64,000 nucleotides of DNA from Phycicoccus sp. M110.8 (GCF_032464895.1 NZ_JAWDIC010000001.1:1-64000), one strand, 5' to 3'. Shown: positions 42,070-52,597, counted from the stretch's first letter. Program-made: numbers and translations. The notes: generated by a model not told the origin, from the letters alone.

Positions 42070-43407
42070 TCAGAGGCCCGGCAGGTAGCGCTCGAGCTCG
42101 AACCGCGTGATCTCGCCGCGGTAGTCGTCCCACTCCGACCGCTTGTTGCGCAGGAAGAAGTCGAAGACGTGCTCGCCCAGCGTCTCGGCGACGAGGTCGC
42201 TGCGCTCCATGACGCGGATGGCCTCGTAGAGGGAGGTGGGCAGCGCCTCGATGCCCATCGCCTGGCGCTCCCCGGAGGTCAAGCCCCACACGTCGTCCTC
42301 GGTCTCGGGCGGCAGCGGGTAGTCCTCCTCGATGCCCTTGAGGCCGGCGGCGAGCATGAGCGCGAACGCGAGGTAGGGGTTGCAGGCGGCGTCGAGGGTG
42401 CGCACCTCGACCCGGCTGCTCTGCCCCTTGGTCGGCTTGTACATCGGCACCCGCACCATCGCGGAGCGGTTGTTGTGCCCCCACGTGAGGTGGGCCGGGG
42501 CCTCCCCGCCGCCCCAGAGCCGCTTGTAGGAGTTGACCCACTGGTTGGTCACGGCGGTGATCTCCGCGCCGTGGCGCAGCAGCCCGGCGATGAACTGCCG
42601 GCCCACCTTGGACAGCTGGTACGGCGCGCCCGGCTCGTGGAAGGCGTTGCTGTCGCCGTCGAACAGCGACATGTGGGTGTGCATGCCCGACCCCGGGTGC
42701 TGGGCGAACGGCTTGGGCATGAAGGAGGCGAAGATGCCCTGCTCGAGCGCGACCTCCTTGATGACCGTGCGGAAGGTCATGATGTTGTCGGCCGTCGACA
42801 GGGCGTCGGCGTAGCGCAGGTCGATCTCGTTCTGCCCCGGGCCGCCCTCGTGGTGGCTGAACTCCACCGAGATGCCCATGGACTCGAGCATGGTGATGGC
42901 CGCCCGGCGGAAGTCGTGGCCGGTGCCGTGCGGCACGTGGTCGAAGTACCCGGCCTGGTCGACCGGCTCGGGCACCTCCCCCGGCGCGAAGCCCTGCTTG
43001 AGCAGGTAGAACTCGATCTCCGGGTGCGTGTAGAAGGTGAAGCCGAGGTCGGCGGCCTTGCCCAGCGCCCGCTGCAGCACGTGGCGCGGGTCGGCGAAGC
43101 TCGGCGCCCCGTCGGGCAGGGTGATGTCGCAGAACATGCGGGCGGTGCCGGGGTTGTCACCGCGCCACGGCAGCACCTGGAACGTGGAGGGGTCGGGCTT
43201 GGCCAGCATGTCGGCCTCGTACACCCGGGCGAAGCCCTCGATCGCGGACCCGTCGAAGCCGATCCCCTCGGAGAACGCCCCCTCGAGCTCGGCCGGCGCC
43301 ACCGCCACCGACTTCAGCGTGCCGAGCACGTCGGTGAACCACAGCCGCACGAAGCGGATGTCGCGCTCCTCGATGGTGCGGAGGACGAACTCCTGCTGAC
43401 GATCCAT
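42070..43407 (-). CDS. glnA2: Type I glutamine synthetase, GlnA2 type
   Basis: 445 residues. Family motifs: GFDGSAIEGFARV, THPEIEFYLL, GMHTHMSLFDGD, NSYKRLWGGGEAPAHLTWG and NRSAMVRVPMY with the ATP/glutamate sites. The adenylylation motif NLYDLPPE, which holds the modified Tyr in GlnA1 enzymes, is not seen; the corresponding region reads EDYPLPPETEDDVWGL. This matches the GlnA2 (GSI-alpha) type paired with glnE in mycobacteria. It sits under a GlnR box, so nitrogen control is at transcription. Confidence 0.94.
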   Translation of the reverse strand: MDRQQEFVLRTIEERDIRFVRLWFTDVLGTLKSVAVAPAELEGAFSEGIGFDGSAIEGFARVYEADMLAKPDPSTFQVLPWRGDNPGTARMFCDITLPDGAPSFADPRHVLQRALGKAADLGFTFYTHPEIEFYLLKQGFAPGEVPEPVDQAGYFDHVPHGTGHDFRRAAITMLESMGISVEFSHHEGGPGQNEIDLRYADALSTADNIMTFRTVIKEVALEQGIFASFMPKPFAQHPGSGMHTHMSLFDGDSNAFHEPGAPYQLSKVGRQFIAGLLRHGAEITAVTNQWVNSYKRLWGGGEAPAHLTWGHNNRSAMVRVPMYKPTKGQSSRVEVRTLDAACNPYLAFALMLAAGLKGIEEDYPLPPETEDDVWGLTSGERQAMGIEALPTSLYEAIRVMERSDLVAETLGEHVFDFFLRNKRSEWDDYRGEITRFELERYLPGL

Positions 43408-43430
43408 GTGACGAATCCTGCCCTAGTCGT

Positions 43431-43446
43431 GTTTCACCGGGGTTAC
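43431..43446 (-). promoter_or_regulatory. glnA2: GlnR box in the glnA2 promoter
   Basis: On the minus strand the site reads GTAAC-CCCGGT-GAAAC, an exact match to the gTnAC-n6-GaAAC operator consensus of actinobacterial GlnR. It begins 24 nt before the ATG and lies just upstream of TAGGGC, so it covers the -35 region. Confidence 0.7.
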
Positions 43447-43462
43447 CTGACGCGCGGGCTGC

Positions 43463-45013
43463 TCAGGCCTCGAGCACCGACCGGGCCGCGTTGTGGCCCG
43501 GTATGCCGCTGACGCCGCCACCGCGGCGCGCGCCGGCACCGGCGAGGCGCACCCGCTCGTGCCGGGTCTCGACGCCCCACGTGCCGACCTCCTCGGGCCG
43601 CTCGGCCCAGGGCCACTGCAGGGACCGGTGGAAGATGTTGCCGCCGGGCAGGCCGAGGTCGGCCTCGAGCTCGACGGGGGTCCGCGCCTCGAGGCAGTAG
43701 GCGCCGTCGTCGTCGCGCAGCAGCACGTCCTGGACCGGCTCGGCGAGCACGGAGTTGAGCGACTCGAGGGTGCGGGCCAGGGCGAGGTCCTTGACCTGGT
43801 CGTGCTCCTCCCGGGTCCCGCGGAACAGCCGCGCCGGCAGGTGCAGGCCGAAGAGCGTGAGCGTCTGCGCATCGGTCGCGGCGAGCCCCGGGCCGAGGAT
43901 CGAGCGGTCCGACAGGCTGTGGCAGTAGATCTCGCAGGGCGGGACCTGCGGCACCCGCCCGGCCTCGGCCGCGGCATACGCCTCCTGGAGCTGGGCGTAG
44001 CCCTCGTTGACGTGGAACGTCCCGGCGAAGGCGGCGCGTGGGTCGACGGCCTCGTCGCGCAGCCGCGGCAGCCGCGAGAGCAGCATGTTGACCTTGAGCT
44101 GGGCACCCTCGGGCTGTGCCTCGGTCTCGACCGGGTCGGCGCCGGCGGCGGCGAGCAGGTCGTTGAGGACCGCCGGCGCGCAGGCGGCGTGCACGGTCGA
44201 GGCGCGGGCCGAGCCGCCGTCCCACTCCACGGTGCCGTCGGGGTCCACGGCGAGCACCCGCGCCCCGGTGCGGATGTCGGCGCCCGCGGCCGTGGCGGCG
44301 CGCGCGAGCCCGTCGGTCACGGCACCCATGCCGCCGACCGGCACGTCCCAGTCCCCCGTGCCGCCGCCGATGAGGTGGTAGAGGAAGCAGACGTTCTGGC
44401 GCAGGTCCGCGCCGCGCAGGTCGGCGAACGTGCCGATGAGGGCGTCGGTCGCGACGACGCCGCGCACGGTGTCGTCGGCGAAGCGCTCCTCGAGCACCTC
44501 CCCGAGCGGCCGGCGCACGATTGCCTCCCAGAGCTCGTCGTCACCCACGAGGGCGGCGAGGTCCTCCTCGGTGCGCAGCGGCTCCAGGACCGTGGGGAAG
44601 ACCTTCTCGGCCATGGCCTGCACGCGACCGTAGAAGTCCTGCCAGGCGGCGTGCTCGCGCTGCCCGCCCGTGAGTGCCGCGAAGCCCGCGGCGGTCGCCG
44701 CCTCGTCGGCGTTGTCGACCAGCAACCCGCGCGCCGGGTCTGCGGGGACGGGCGTGAAGGAGGAGAAGCGGCGCCGGATGAGCCGCAGGTCCAGGTCGAG
44801 GTCGCCGACGACCTGCCGGGGCAGCAGCGAGACGAGGTAGGAGTACCGCGACAGCCGGGCGTCGACGCCGGGGAACGCCTGCGCGGAGACGGCCGCACCG
44901 CCGACGTGGTCGGCCGCCTCGAGGACGAGGACCCGCCGGCCGGCCCGCGCGAGGTATGCCGCGGCCGTGAGCCCGTTGTGCCCGGCACCGATGACGACGT
45001 CGTCGTAGTCCAC
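43463..45013 (-). CDS. Phytoene-desaturase/PYROXD2-like FAD oxidoreductase
   Basis: 516 residues. DDVVIGAGHNGLTAAAYLARAG with GRRVLVLEAADHVGG binds FAD; GGGTGDWDVPVGGMGAVTDGLARAA is the conserved substrate-side loop. The C-terminal LPGGNIFHRSLQWPWA and HNAARSVLEA fit the PYROXD2/COG1233 group more than true carotenoid desaturases. No crt genes are near, so carotenoid work is unlikely. GTG start at 45013. Substrate unknown. Confidence 0.85.
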   Translation of the reverse strand: MDYDDVVIGAGHNGLTAAAYLARAGRRVLVLEAADHVGGAAVSAQAFPGVDARLSRYSYLVSLLPRQVVGDLDLDLRLIRRRFSSFTPVPADPARGLLVDNADEAATAAGFAALTGGQREHAAWQDFYGRVQAMAEKVFPTVLEPLRTEEDLAALVGDDELWEAIVRRPLGEVLEERFADDTVRGVVATDALIGTFADLRGADLRQNVCFLYHLIGGGTGDWDVPVGGMGAVTDGLARAATAAGADIRTGARVLAVDPDGTVEWDGGSARASTVHAACAPAVLNDLLAAAGADPVETEAQPEGAQLKVNMLLSRLPRLRDEAVDPRAAFAGTFHVNEGYAQLQEAYAAAEAGRVPQVPPCEIYCHSLSDRSILGPGLAATDAQTLTLFGLHLPARLFRGTREEHDQVKDLALARTLESLNSVLAEPVQDVLLRDDDGAYCLEARTPVELEADLGLPGGNIFHRSLQWPWAERPEEVGTWGVETRHERVRLAGAGARRGGGVSGIPGHNAARSVLEA

Positions 45014-45061
45014 GGCCGGAAGCCTACGGGTGGCTGCGGCGGTCGGTCCGGCGCCTCTCCA

Positions 45062-45088
45062 GGCACCATGACCGATGTCATGGGTGCC
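45062..45088. promoter_or_regulatory. Palindrome in the divergent oxidoreductase/M6 protease interval
   Basis: CATGAC-CGAT-GTCATG (45067-45082) is a perfect 6-4-6 palindrome, extended by GGCACC/GGTGCC with one bulge. It lies 49 nt before the oxidoreductase start and 190 nt before the M6 protease start; a candidate operator. The rest of the 263-nt gap shows TGCATAAC near 45138 as a possible extended -10 box. Confidence 0.4.
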
Positions 45089-45276
45089 GGTCTGCTGCTC
45101 GTCCACCCTGCGGGACGGGCGGCGCGGAGGTCACGAGTGCATAACGAAACGGTTGTCGGGTGATCACAAGCGGCGCCTGCGGGGCGTTCACTGTCCCCGT
45201 CCCGGTCAGCCGCACCTGATCGAAGGGGCCGACCGAGTCACCAGGAGGAGTTCCCAGCGACACAAGGACGGTCCAC

Positions 45277-47673
45277 GTGACACAAGCAGTCCGCGCACGA
45301 CGGCGGCGGGTCTACAGCCTGCTCGCCGCAAGCTCGCTGGTGGTGGGGGCATTCCTCACCACCGGCCCGGCCAGCGCCGTCCCACCGACGGACACGGCCG
45401 CGGGGAAGGCCAAGGGCGGGTCGGACAACCGGCCCCACCCCCTGCCCATCGCGCAGAAGAAGGCGGCCCAGAAGGAAGCCGCCCTCCAGCGACGCCTCGA
45501 GGGCGACAAGGCCATGCAGGGCAAGGTCGCCAAGATCGGCAAGGGTCAGTACGTCAAGCTCGACAACGAGGGCACCGACAAGATCTTCGTCGTGCTCGCG
45601 GAGTTCGGGGACCAGCAGTACCCCGACCCGCGGTTCCAGGGACCACCGCCGGACGGCAGCGCCACCGACGTCACCGGCCCGCGCCGCAACGAGATCCCGG
45701 CCCCCGACCGCTCCGTCGACAACTCGACGCTGTGGCAGCCGGACTACGACCGGGCGCACTACCAGGACATGTACTTCAACCGGATGCGGAAGTACTACGA
45801 GGCCCAGTCCTCGGGCCGGTACTCCGTGGACGGCGCGGTCACCGAGTGGGTGAGGGTCCCGTTCAACGAGGCCCTCTACGGGCGGGACTACTGCGGCGAC
45901 ATCGTCTGCAACACGAGCAAGGCGCTGATCCGCGACGCGCTCGCCGTGTGGACGAAGAACCAGCTCGACAGCGGCATGACGATGGCGCAGGTGCAGGCGT
46001 ACCTGCGCACCTTCGACCAGCAGGACCGCTACGACGTGGACGGTGACGGGAACTTCGCCGAGCCGGACGGCTTCATCGACCACTTCCAGATCGTCCACGC
46101 CGGCGGCGACCAGGCCGCCGGTGACCCGAACCAGGGCTCGGACGCCATCTGGAGCCACCGCTCGTACGCCAACCTCCAGGGTGGCGGCCCCGGCGGCCTG
46201 CCGGGCGTGAACATCGGCTCGAACACCGGCCTCGTCTCCAGCGCGCAGGTGCCGAACAACCCGACCGGCGTGTGGGTCGGTGACTACACGGTGCAGCCGG
46301 AGAACGGCGGGCTCGGCGTCTTCGCCCACGAGTTCGGCCACGACCTCGGCCTGCCGGACCTCTACGACACCTCCGGCAACACCGGCGGTGCGGAGAACAA
46401 CACGGCGTTCTGGACCCTGATGTCGTCCGGCGCGAACATCGGCGACGGCGGCCCCGACGGCATCGGTGACGCACCGACCGACATGGGTGTCTGGGAGAAG
46501 TTCCAGCTCGGGTGGCTCTCCCCGCAGGGCGACGACGGACCCTTGTACGAGGTGGCCAGGGCCGGCCAGAAGTCGACGCACAAGCTCGGCCCGAACACGC
46601 CGGCCACGAAGTCGCCGCAGGCGGTGTTCGTCGTCCTGCCGGAGAAGAACGTCCCGCTCCAGCTCGGTGCTCCGGCCGAGGGCTCGACCTTCTTCTGGTC
46701 GACGGCCGGCAACGACCTGAACACCTACATGACCGCGCCCGTCGCCGGTACCGCGGTGACGGCCAAGGTCCGGTACCAGATCGAGCAGGACTGGGACTAC
46801 GCGTTCCTCGAGGCCTCGACGGACGGCACCACGTGGACCAAGGTCCCGACGAACCGCTCCGACACCGGCCCCCACACCGGGCACAACCAGAGCGGCTTCA
46901 ACGACTCGGGCACCGGCATCACGGGTTCGACGGCGGGGAGCTGGGTCGACCTGACCGCCACCCTGCCGGCAGGCACCACCAAGATGCGGTTCCACTACGA
47001 GACGGACGCGGCCGCGGTCGAGCCCGGCTTCCAGGTGGACGCCGTGGCCGTGGGCGGCACACCCGTCGCCGACTCCGCGTGGACGCTGGACGGCTTCGTC
47101 TCGACCAGCGGGTCCGAGGACCGGTTCTACTTCAACGCCTACGTGCTGGAGAACCGGCAGTACGACGGGTACGACGCCTCGCTGAGGACGGCGTACAACT
47201 TCGGGTTCCTCAACACCCGTCCCGACTGGGTCGAGTCCTACCCGTACCAGGACGGCCTGCTCGTGTCGTACTGGGACGACTCGTTCAGCGACAACAACGT
47301 CGGTGACCACCCGGGCGGCGGGCTCGTCCTGCCGGTCGACGCGCACCCGCAGTTCAGCCACTGGCCCGACGGCACGTTGATGCGCAACCGGATCCTGTCC
47401 TACGACTCGACCTTCGGCGTCGAGCCCACGGACCCGATCACGCTGCACAACAACGGCGTGGCCGGGAGCATCGCCTCCAAGCCGGCGGTCAGCGTCTTCG
47501 ACGACACGAAGTCGTGGTGGAGCAACTGCGACGAGCACGCCTGCACGGGTGCCCACGCGGGCCGCTACGAGCCGGGCTGGTACGGCGTGGACGTCCCGAA
47601 GACGGGGACCACGGTGACCGTCAACGGCAAGGCCAACGGCGGCCACCTCAACATCACGGTGGCTCCCAAGTAG
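45277..47673 (+). CDS. Secreted M6-family (immune inhibitor A-like) metalloprotease, copy 1
   Basis: 798 residues. A signal peptide (RRRRVYSLLAASSLVVGAFL to GPASAVPP) is followed by a basic propeptide. The zinc site HEFGHDLGLPD is at residues 351-361, with FWTLMSSG downstream as the Met-turn. RYDVDGDGNF resembles a calcium site. C-terminal beta-rich domains (WDYAFLEASTDGTTWTKV) are typical of InhA-like proteins. It faces a paralogue tail to tail. Copies differ clearly, so this is an old duplication. The GTG has AAGGA 8 nt upstream. Confidence 0.93.
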   Translation: MTQAVRARRRRVYSLLAASSLVVGAFLTTGPASAVPPTDTAAGKAKGGSDNRPHPLPIAQKKAAQKEAALQRRLEGDKAMQGKVAKIGKGQYVKLDNEGTDKIFVVLAEFGDQQYPDPRFQGPPPDGSATDVTGPRRNEIPAPDRSVDNSTLWQPDYDRAHYQDMYFNRMRKYYEAQSSGRYSVDGAVTEWVRVPFNEALYGRDYCGDIVCNTSKALIRDALAVWTKNQLDSGMTMAQVQAYLRTFDQQDRYDVDGDGNFAEPDGFIDHFQIVHAGGDQAAGDPNQGSDAIWSHRSYANLQGGGPGGLPGVNIGSNTGLVSSAQVPNNPTGVWVGDYTVQPENGGLGVFAHEFGHDLGLPDLYDTSGNTGGAENNTAFWTLMSSGANIGDGGPDGIGDAPTDMGVWEKFQLGWLSPQGDDGPLYEVARAGQKSTHKLGPNTPATKSPQAVFVVLPEKNVPLQLGAPAEGSTFFWSTAGNDLNTYMTAPVAGTAVTAKVRYQIEQDWDYAFLEASTDGTTWTKVPTNRSDTGPHTGHNQSGFNDSGTGITGSTAGSWVDLTATLPAGTTKMRFHYETDAAAVEPGFQVDAVAVGGTPVADSAWTLDGFVSTSGSEDRFYFNAYVLENRQYDGYDASLRTAYNFGFLNTRPDWVESYPYQDGLLVSYWDDSFSDNNVGDHPGGGLVLPVDAHPQFSHWPDGTLMRNRILSYDSTFGVEPTDPITLHNNGVAGSIASKPAVSVFDDTKSWWSNCDEHACTGAHAGRYEPGWYGVDVPKTGTTVTVNGKANGGHLNITVAPK

Positions 47674-47690
47674 GTCGGACCTGCACCACG

Positions 47691-47724
47691 AGGGGCCCCG
47701 CCGGCACCAGCCGGCGGGGCCCCT
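47691..47724 (+). terminator. Terminator of M6 protease copy 1
   Basis: A 15-bp perfect stem (47691-47705 with 47710-47724) with ACCA loop, 17 nt after the stop. G/C-rich, followed by TCCCGTCCC and no T-tract. Confidence 0.8.
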
Positions 47725-47824
47725 TCCCGTCCCGGGGTCGAGGGTCCGCCGGCGCCCGCCGGGGGCCTCGTCCCGGCGCGCGGTGCGCGCTGCGCGGTGC
47801 GGCTGCCCGCCCACCCCGGACACG

Positions 47825-47860
47825 CAGGAGCCCCGCGACGCCGTTGTCGCGGGGCTCCTG
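47825..47860 (-). terminator. Terminator of M6 protease copy 2
   Basis: A 15-bp perfect stem (47825-47839 with 47846-47860) with a 6-nt loop, 28 nt past the stop of the minus-strand protease. The 215-nt gap between the two proteases holds both terminators and a short GCGCGGTGCG-type repeat near 47777-47803. Confidence 0.8.
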
Positions 47861-47888
47861 GGACGGGTGCTCAGGGCATCCGGTCAGC

Positions 47889-50222
47889 TCACTTGAAGCT
47901 GACCTGCACCTGCAGCTCGTTGCCGCCGTCCTCGGACTTGTTCACCTTCATGACGGTGCCGGAGCCCGCAACCTTCGTGGAGTTCCACGGGTTCGCCGCG
48001 CTCCAGTAGGCGTTGGGGTTGCTGTCGTCGAAGGTCGGCATCGCCGGCTGCGAGGGAACCTCGGTGGGCACGCCGTTCTTGTGGAACGTGACCGCGTCGG
48101 TCTTCTCGAGGCCGAAGGTGGCGTCGAACGGCTGGCGCCGGTTGCCCAGCAGCTTGCCGTCGTAGAACTTCACCGGCGTCGGACGTGCGTCCAGCGGGAG
48201 CACCTCGCCGCCACCGGGGTGGCCACTGGTGTTGTTGTCGGTGTACTGGCCGTCGATGTACCAGACGAGCATGCCGTTCTGGTACGGGAACCGCTCCACC
48301 CAGTCGGGCTTGGTGTTCGCCCAGCCGAAGTTGTACGGGCCGGTCTGCAGGGTCTTGTCGTAGCCGGTGTACGTGCGGTTCTCGGCGATGTAGTAGTGGC
48401 TGGCCTGCACGGAGGTCGAGCCGCCCATGCGGGTGAAGCCCTTGGCCGTCCAGCCGTTGTCACCGGACTCCGCGTCGTCGCTGAAGACCTGCGCGCCGTC
48501 GGCGTTCACCGTGATGTCGTCGACGAACGGGCCCTCGTAGTGCAGGCCGCCGTCGGTGGCGTAGCGGAAGCGGAACTGGACGCTCTTGCCGGCGTACGGC
48601 GTGAGGTCCCAGGTCTGCTGCGCCCAGGGCGTCATGGCCTCGTTGTCGACCGGACCGCTGATCGGCGAGCCGAGCTGGGTCCAGTTGCTGCCGTCGGTGC
48701 TGACCTCGGCGTAGAGGTAGTCGTATCCGTACTCGATGTTGTACTGCAGCCACGCCGACACCGAGCCGGACTGCTTACCGGTCAGGTCGACCGTGCGGGT
48801 CAGCGTGTTGTTGAGGCTGTCGTCCGCACCGCCCCACCACTCCATCGAACCGCCGTGCGGCGTGTTGTAGTCGGTGGTCACCGTCTTGTCCGGGAGCGTC
48901 GTGATGAGCGCCTGGTACTCGGACCGGCTCGCCGGCTTGTCAGCCGGGCCGAGCTTGACGGTCGCGTCCTGGCCGTACGGGACGACCTTGTAGTCGAGCC
49001 AGCCGAGCTGCAGCTTCTCCCACGGGCCCATGTAGCCGGGCGTGGTGCCGATCGAGTCGGTGCCGTGGTTCAGCCACGAGCCACCGGACATCAGCGTCCA
49101 GAAGCCGGTGCCGTTGTCGCCGCCCTGGGTGTCGTACAGGTCCGGGAGGCCGAGGTCGTGGCCGAACTCGTGCGTGAAGACGCCGAGGCCACCGTTCTCG
49201 GGCTCGGTGGTGTAGTCACCGATCCACATGCCGGAGTTGCCGAGCGGCACGCCGCCGAGCTTGTTGAAGTCGGGGCCGGTCTTGCCCTGGTCGGTGGAGT
49301 AGGCGTACCAGCGGTGCGACCAGATGGCGTCCTCGCCCTGGGCGCCGCCACCGGCCTCCTCGCCCTCCCCGGCGTGGATCGCCTGGAAGTGGTCGATGTA
49401 GCCGTCGGGCTCGTTGAAGTTGCCGTCACCGTCGTAGTCGTAGCGGTCGACCTTGTCGAACTGCTTGAGGTACTCGGCGATCTGGGCGTCGGTCTTGCCC
49501 TGGGCCTTCTGGGCGTCGTACCAGGCGGAGGCGGTGTCCTTGATGTAGTTCCAGTAGCCGTCCGACTCGCTGGTGCCGTCACCCTTGACCGGGTTGTGAC
49601 CGTACCGGGACTCGTTGTAGGGCACCGTCACCCAGTCGGAGACGTCGCCCTTGGCGGCGAACCGGCCGTTGGACTGCTTGGCGTAGAAGTCCTTGAAGGA
49701 CTCGCCATCGCCGAACATCATGTCCAGGTAGTGCTGGCGGTCGTAGTTGCTCGTCCACGCCGTCGAGTTGTCGTCGGTGCTGTTGCCGTCCCAGTTGCGG
49801 TCGGGCTGCGGGATGTTGTTGTGCACCGGGCCTGCAGTGCCGCCGGTGCGCGGGTCGACCTTGTCGCCGAAGTCGGTGAGGATCGTGAAGATGTCCTCCT
49901 CACGCTCCACGGGGTAGGACACGTAGCGGTCCTGGGCGGCCTTGCTGCCCTTGGCGGCCTTGGCGTTCCCCTTCAGCTTGATGACACGCTGACCGCCGCG
50001 GGTCTCGGTGGTGGCCTCGCCCTTGACGAGCTTCTCCACCGCCTCCTTGCGCAGCGCGCGCTGGGCGTCGCCCAGCGGGTTGGGCAGGTCGTGCGCCCGG
50101 TTGGCGGCCTTCGGCTCGTTCTGGGTCGGCGCAGGGGTCGCCTGCGCCGGCGCCGTCGCGACACTCAGGGCGACGGCTGCGATGGCCGCGCCCGAGATGA
50201 CGCTCAGATGACGTCTTTTCAC
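47889..50222 (-). CDS. Secreted M6-family (immune inhibitor A-like) metalloprotease, copy 2
   Basis: 777 residues from GTG 50222 (GGAGGA just upstream). The signal peptide VKRRHLSVISGAAIAAVALS ends at AQATPAPT. The zinc motif HEFGHDLGLPD is at about residue 350, the same place as in copy 1, then FWTLMSGGSW. YDYDGDGNFNEPDGYIDHF is shared with copy 1. The C-terminal half has two beta-sandwich regions (YGYDYLYAEVSTDGSNWTQL; FRFRYATDGG). In Bacillus, InhA enzymes cut host peptides; here a nutritional role is equally possible. Confidence 0.93.
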   Translation of the reverse strand: MKRRHLSVISGAAIAAVALSVATAPAQATPAPTQNEPKAANRAHDLPNPLGDAQRALRKEAVEKLVKGEATTETRGGQRVIKLKGNAKAAKGSKAAQDRYVSYPVEREEDIFTILTDFGDKVDPRTGGTAGPVHNNIPQPDRNWDGNSTDDNSTAWTSNYDRQHYLDMMFGDGESFKDFYAKQSNGRFAAKGDVSDWVTVPYNESRYGHNPVKGDGTSESDGYWNYIKDTASAWYDAQKAQGKTDAQIAEYLKQFDKVDRYDYDGDGNFNEPDGYIDHFQAIHAGEGEEAGGGAQGEDAIWSHRWYAYSTDQGKTGPDFNKLGGVPLGNSGMWIGDYTTEPENGGLGVFTHEFGHDLGLPDLYDTQGGDNGTGFWTLMSGGSWLNHGTDSIGTTPGYMGPWEKLQLGWLDYKVVPYGQDATVKLGPADKPASRSEYQALITTLPDKTVTTDYNTPHGGSMEWWGGADDSLNNTLTRTVDLTGKQSGSVSAWLQYNIEYGYDYLYAEVSTDGSNWTQLGSPISGPVDNEAMTPWAQQTWDLTPYAGKSVQFRFRYATDGGLHYEGPFVDDITVNADGAQVFSDDAESGDNGWTAKGFTRMGGSTSVQASHYYIAENRTYTGYDKTLQTGPYNFGWANTKPDWVERFPYQNGMLVWYIDGQYTDNNTSGHPGGGEVLPLDARPTPVKFYDGKLLGNRRQPFDATFGLEKTDAVTFHKNGVPTEVPSQPAMPTFDDSNPNAYWSAANPWNSTKVAGSGTVMKVNKSEDGGNELQVQVSFK

Positions 50223-50335
50223 GGATCCTCCAGTTTTATGTGTGTTGCGCACCCTTCGGCACACACAAGGGCGAGCCAAACACGGCGGGACGGACCACAC
50301 CTAGACCCCTGTCGTTAAGGAGTTCGTAAATTTGT

Positions 50336-50347
50336 GACCGATCGGTC
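50336..50347. promoter_or_regulatory. 12-bp palindrome upstream of protease copy 2 and panB
   Basis: GACCGATCGGTC is a perfect palindrome of a kind often bound by TetR-family regulators. It lies 114 nt before the protease start and about 150 nt before panB, in the 274-nt divergent gap, which is notably A/T-richer than its surroundings (50300-50420). A TTGGTT/AACCAA stem occurs near 50382-50402. Confidence 0.45.
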
Positions 50348-50484
50348 GAGAATTGACGGGCGTCCACGGCCAGTTGCGTCGGTTTGGTTGCACTGGGGAA
50401 CCAACTTCGTTGCAGAAAGCAACCACCGAGCAGCCCGGCGGCGACGGGAGCTCGCGGGCACCCGCCGTGACACGGACCTGCTCC

Positions 50485-50490
50485 TAGGAT
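50485..50490 (+). promoter_or_regulatory. panB: panB -10 box (leaderless)
   Basis: TAGGAT ends 6 nt before the panB ATG, so the mRNA probably starts at or next to the start codon. No -35 consensus is evident. Confidence 0.5.
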
Positions 50491-50496
50491 GCCGCC

Positions 50497-51375
<879 letters not shown>

Positions 51376-51529
51376 CCAGCCCGCCTGACGCGCGAGCGGC
51401 GTCCCGACCCGCGTGGGCTTTGCGGCACACCGAAGTCGTGCAGCGGTAGGACCCACAACGGGTCCGAGAGGGGCTAGCGTCGCCGCGTCCGGCCCCGAAC
51501 CGGGGGCCGCCCGTCCACCGGAGGAACCC

Positions 51530-52597
51530 GTGCCCGTGCGTCGTCACCACCTCTCAGCCCTGGCGGCAGTTGCCGTCACCGGCCTCGCCACGACCCTCGC
51601 CGTCGCCGCCCCGGCGTCGGCGACCAAGTCCACCCCCGGGACCTCGACCGGGACGGCCTCGGTCTTCATGGTCAACCCGGTGCAGTCCTCCGGCGACGAG
51701 TCCCTCACCGACCAGAACGACTCGGACGCCGCGGTCCCGGCCAGCGCCTACGCCACCGTCCAGCTGCGCAACCTCGACGGGTCCGGATACCTGCGCGGCA
51801 AGTGGGTGACGGTCGAGTCCTCTACGGGCACACCGGCATTCAGCTCGACCAACACGTTCGTGTACACGCGCCACCAGGACCAGTTCGAGCAGGTCATGGG
51901 CTACTTCTGGGTCAACCAGGCGCAGGAGTACCTGCAGTCGCTCGGCTTCGGGTCGACCCTCCCGGGCATCGTCAAGCAGCCGTTCGACGTGAAGATCGAC
52001 CAGTACGGCGGCGACAACAGCTACCAGACCGACAAGCCGTACCGGATCCGGCTCGGCAAGGGCGGGGTCGACGACGCCGAGGACGCGGAGGTGATCGTGC
52101 ACGAGTACGGCCACGCGGTGCACGCCTCGCAGGTCCCCGGCTACGGCACGTCCCTCGACGCCGGCTCCATCGGTGAGGCGTTCGGCGACTACTTCGGCGT
52201 CTCGGTGGGCCTTGCCGCGGCGAAGCAGTACGGCTGGCCGGTCAAGGCGGAGGAGGCCTGCCCGATGGACTGGGACTCCACGTCGTACACCGCGGCACCG
52301 CACTGCATCCGCCGCTTCGACCGCAACCTGACCGTGGCGACCCGCAAGGGCGAGGTCCACTACGACGGCCAGATCTGGAGCCAGGCCCTGTGGGAGATCC
52401 GCAAGGGCTACGAGGCGATGGGCCGCTCCACGACCGCGTGGGACACGACGATGATCGACGCCCAGTTCGACTTCGCGCCCGACACGTCGTTCTCCGCTGC
52501 GGCCAAGGCGGTCTACGACAAGGCGCTGGCGCGTGACGGTGCCAAGGCCGCCGCGCTCGTCAAGGACCGGTTCGCCGCTCGCGGCATCACCTTCTGA
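51530..52597 (+). CDS. Secreted HEYGH metalloprotease (M4/M36-like)
   Basis: 355 residues from GTG 51530 (GAGGAA upstream). The signal peptide [21 protein letters not shown] ends at APASATKS. The zinc site HEYGHAVH is at about residues 190-197, and [13 protein letters not shown] (about 215) gives the third ligand Glu, the layout of thermolysin and fungalysin families. It lacks the long propeptide of both, so it is a short member. C-terminal helices follow. It lies 154 nt after panB; GGACCC-ACAAC-GGGTCC (51449-51465) in between may end panB. Confidence 0.85.
   Translation: MPVRRHHLSALAAVAVTGLATTLAVAAPASATKSTPGTSTGTASVFMVNPVQSSGDESLTDQNDSDAAVPASAYATVQLRNLDGSGYLRGKWVTVESSTGTPAFSSTNTFVYTRHQDQFEQVMGYFWVNQAQEYLQSLGFGSTLPGIVKQPFDVKIDQYGGDNSYQTDKPYRIRLGKGGVDDAEDAEVIVHEYGHAVHASQVPGYGTSLDAGSIGEAFGDYFGVSVGLAAAKQYGWPVKAEEACPMDWDSTSYTAAPHCIRRFDRNLTVATRKGEVHYDGQIWSQALWEIRKGYEAMGRSTTAWDTTMIDAQFDFAPDTSFSAAAKAVYDKALARDGAKAAALVKDRFAARGITF

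Noticed and set aside
45238-47823. 861-codon minus-strand frame over M6 protease copy 1
   Set aside because: Composition typical of an antisense shadow; the plus-strand protease is certain and has its own terminator.
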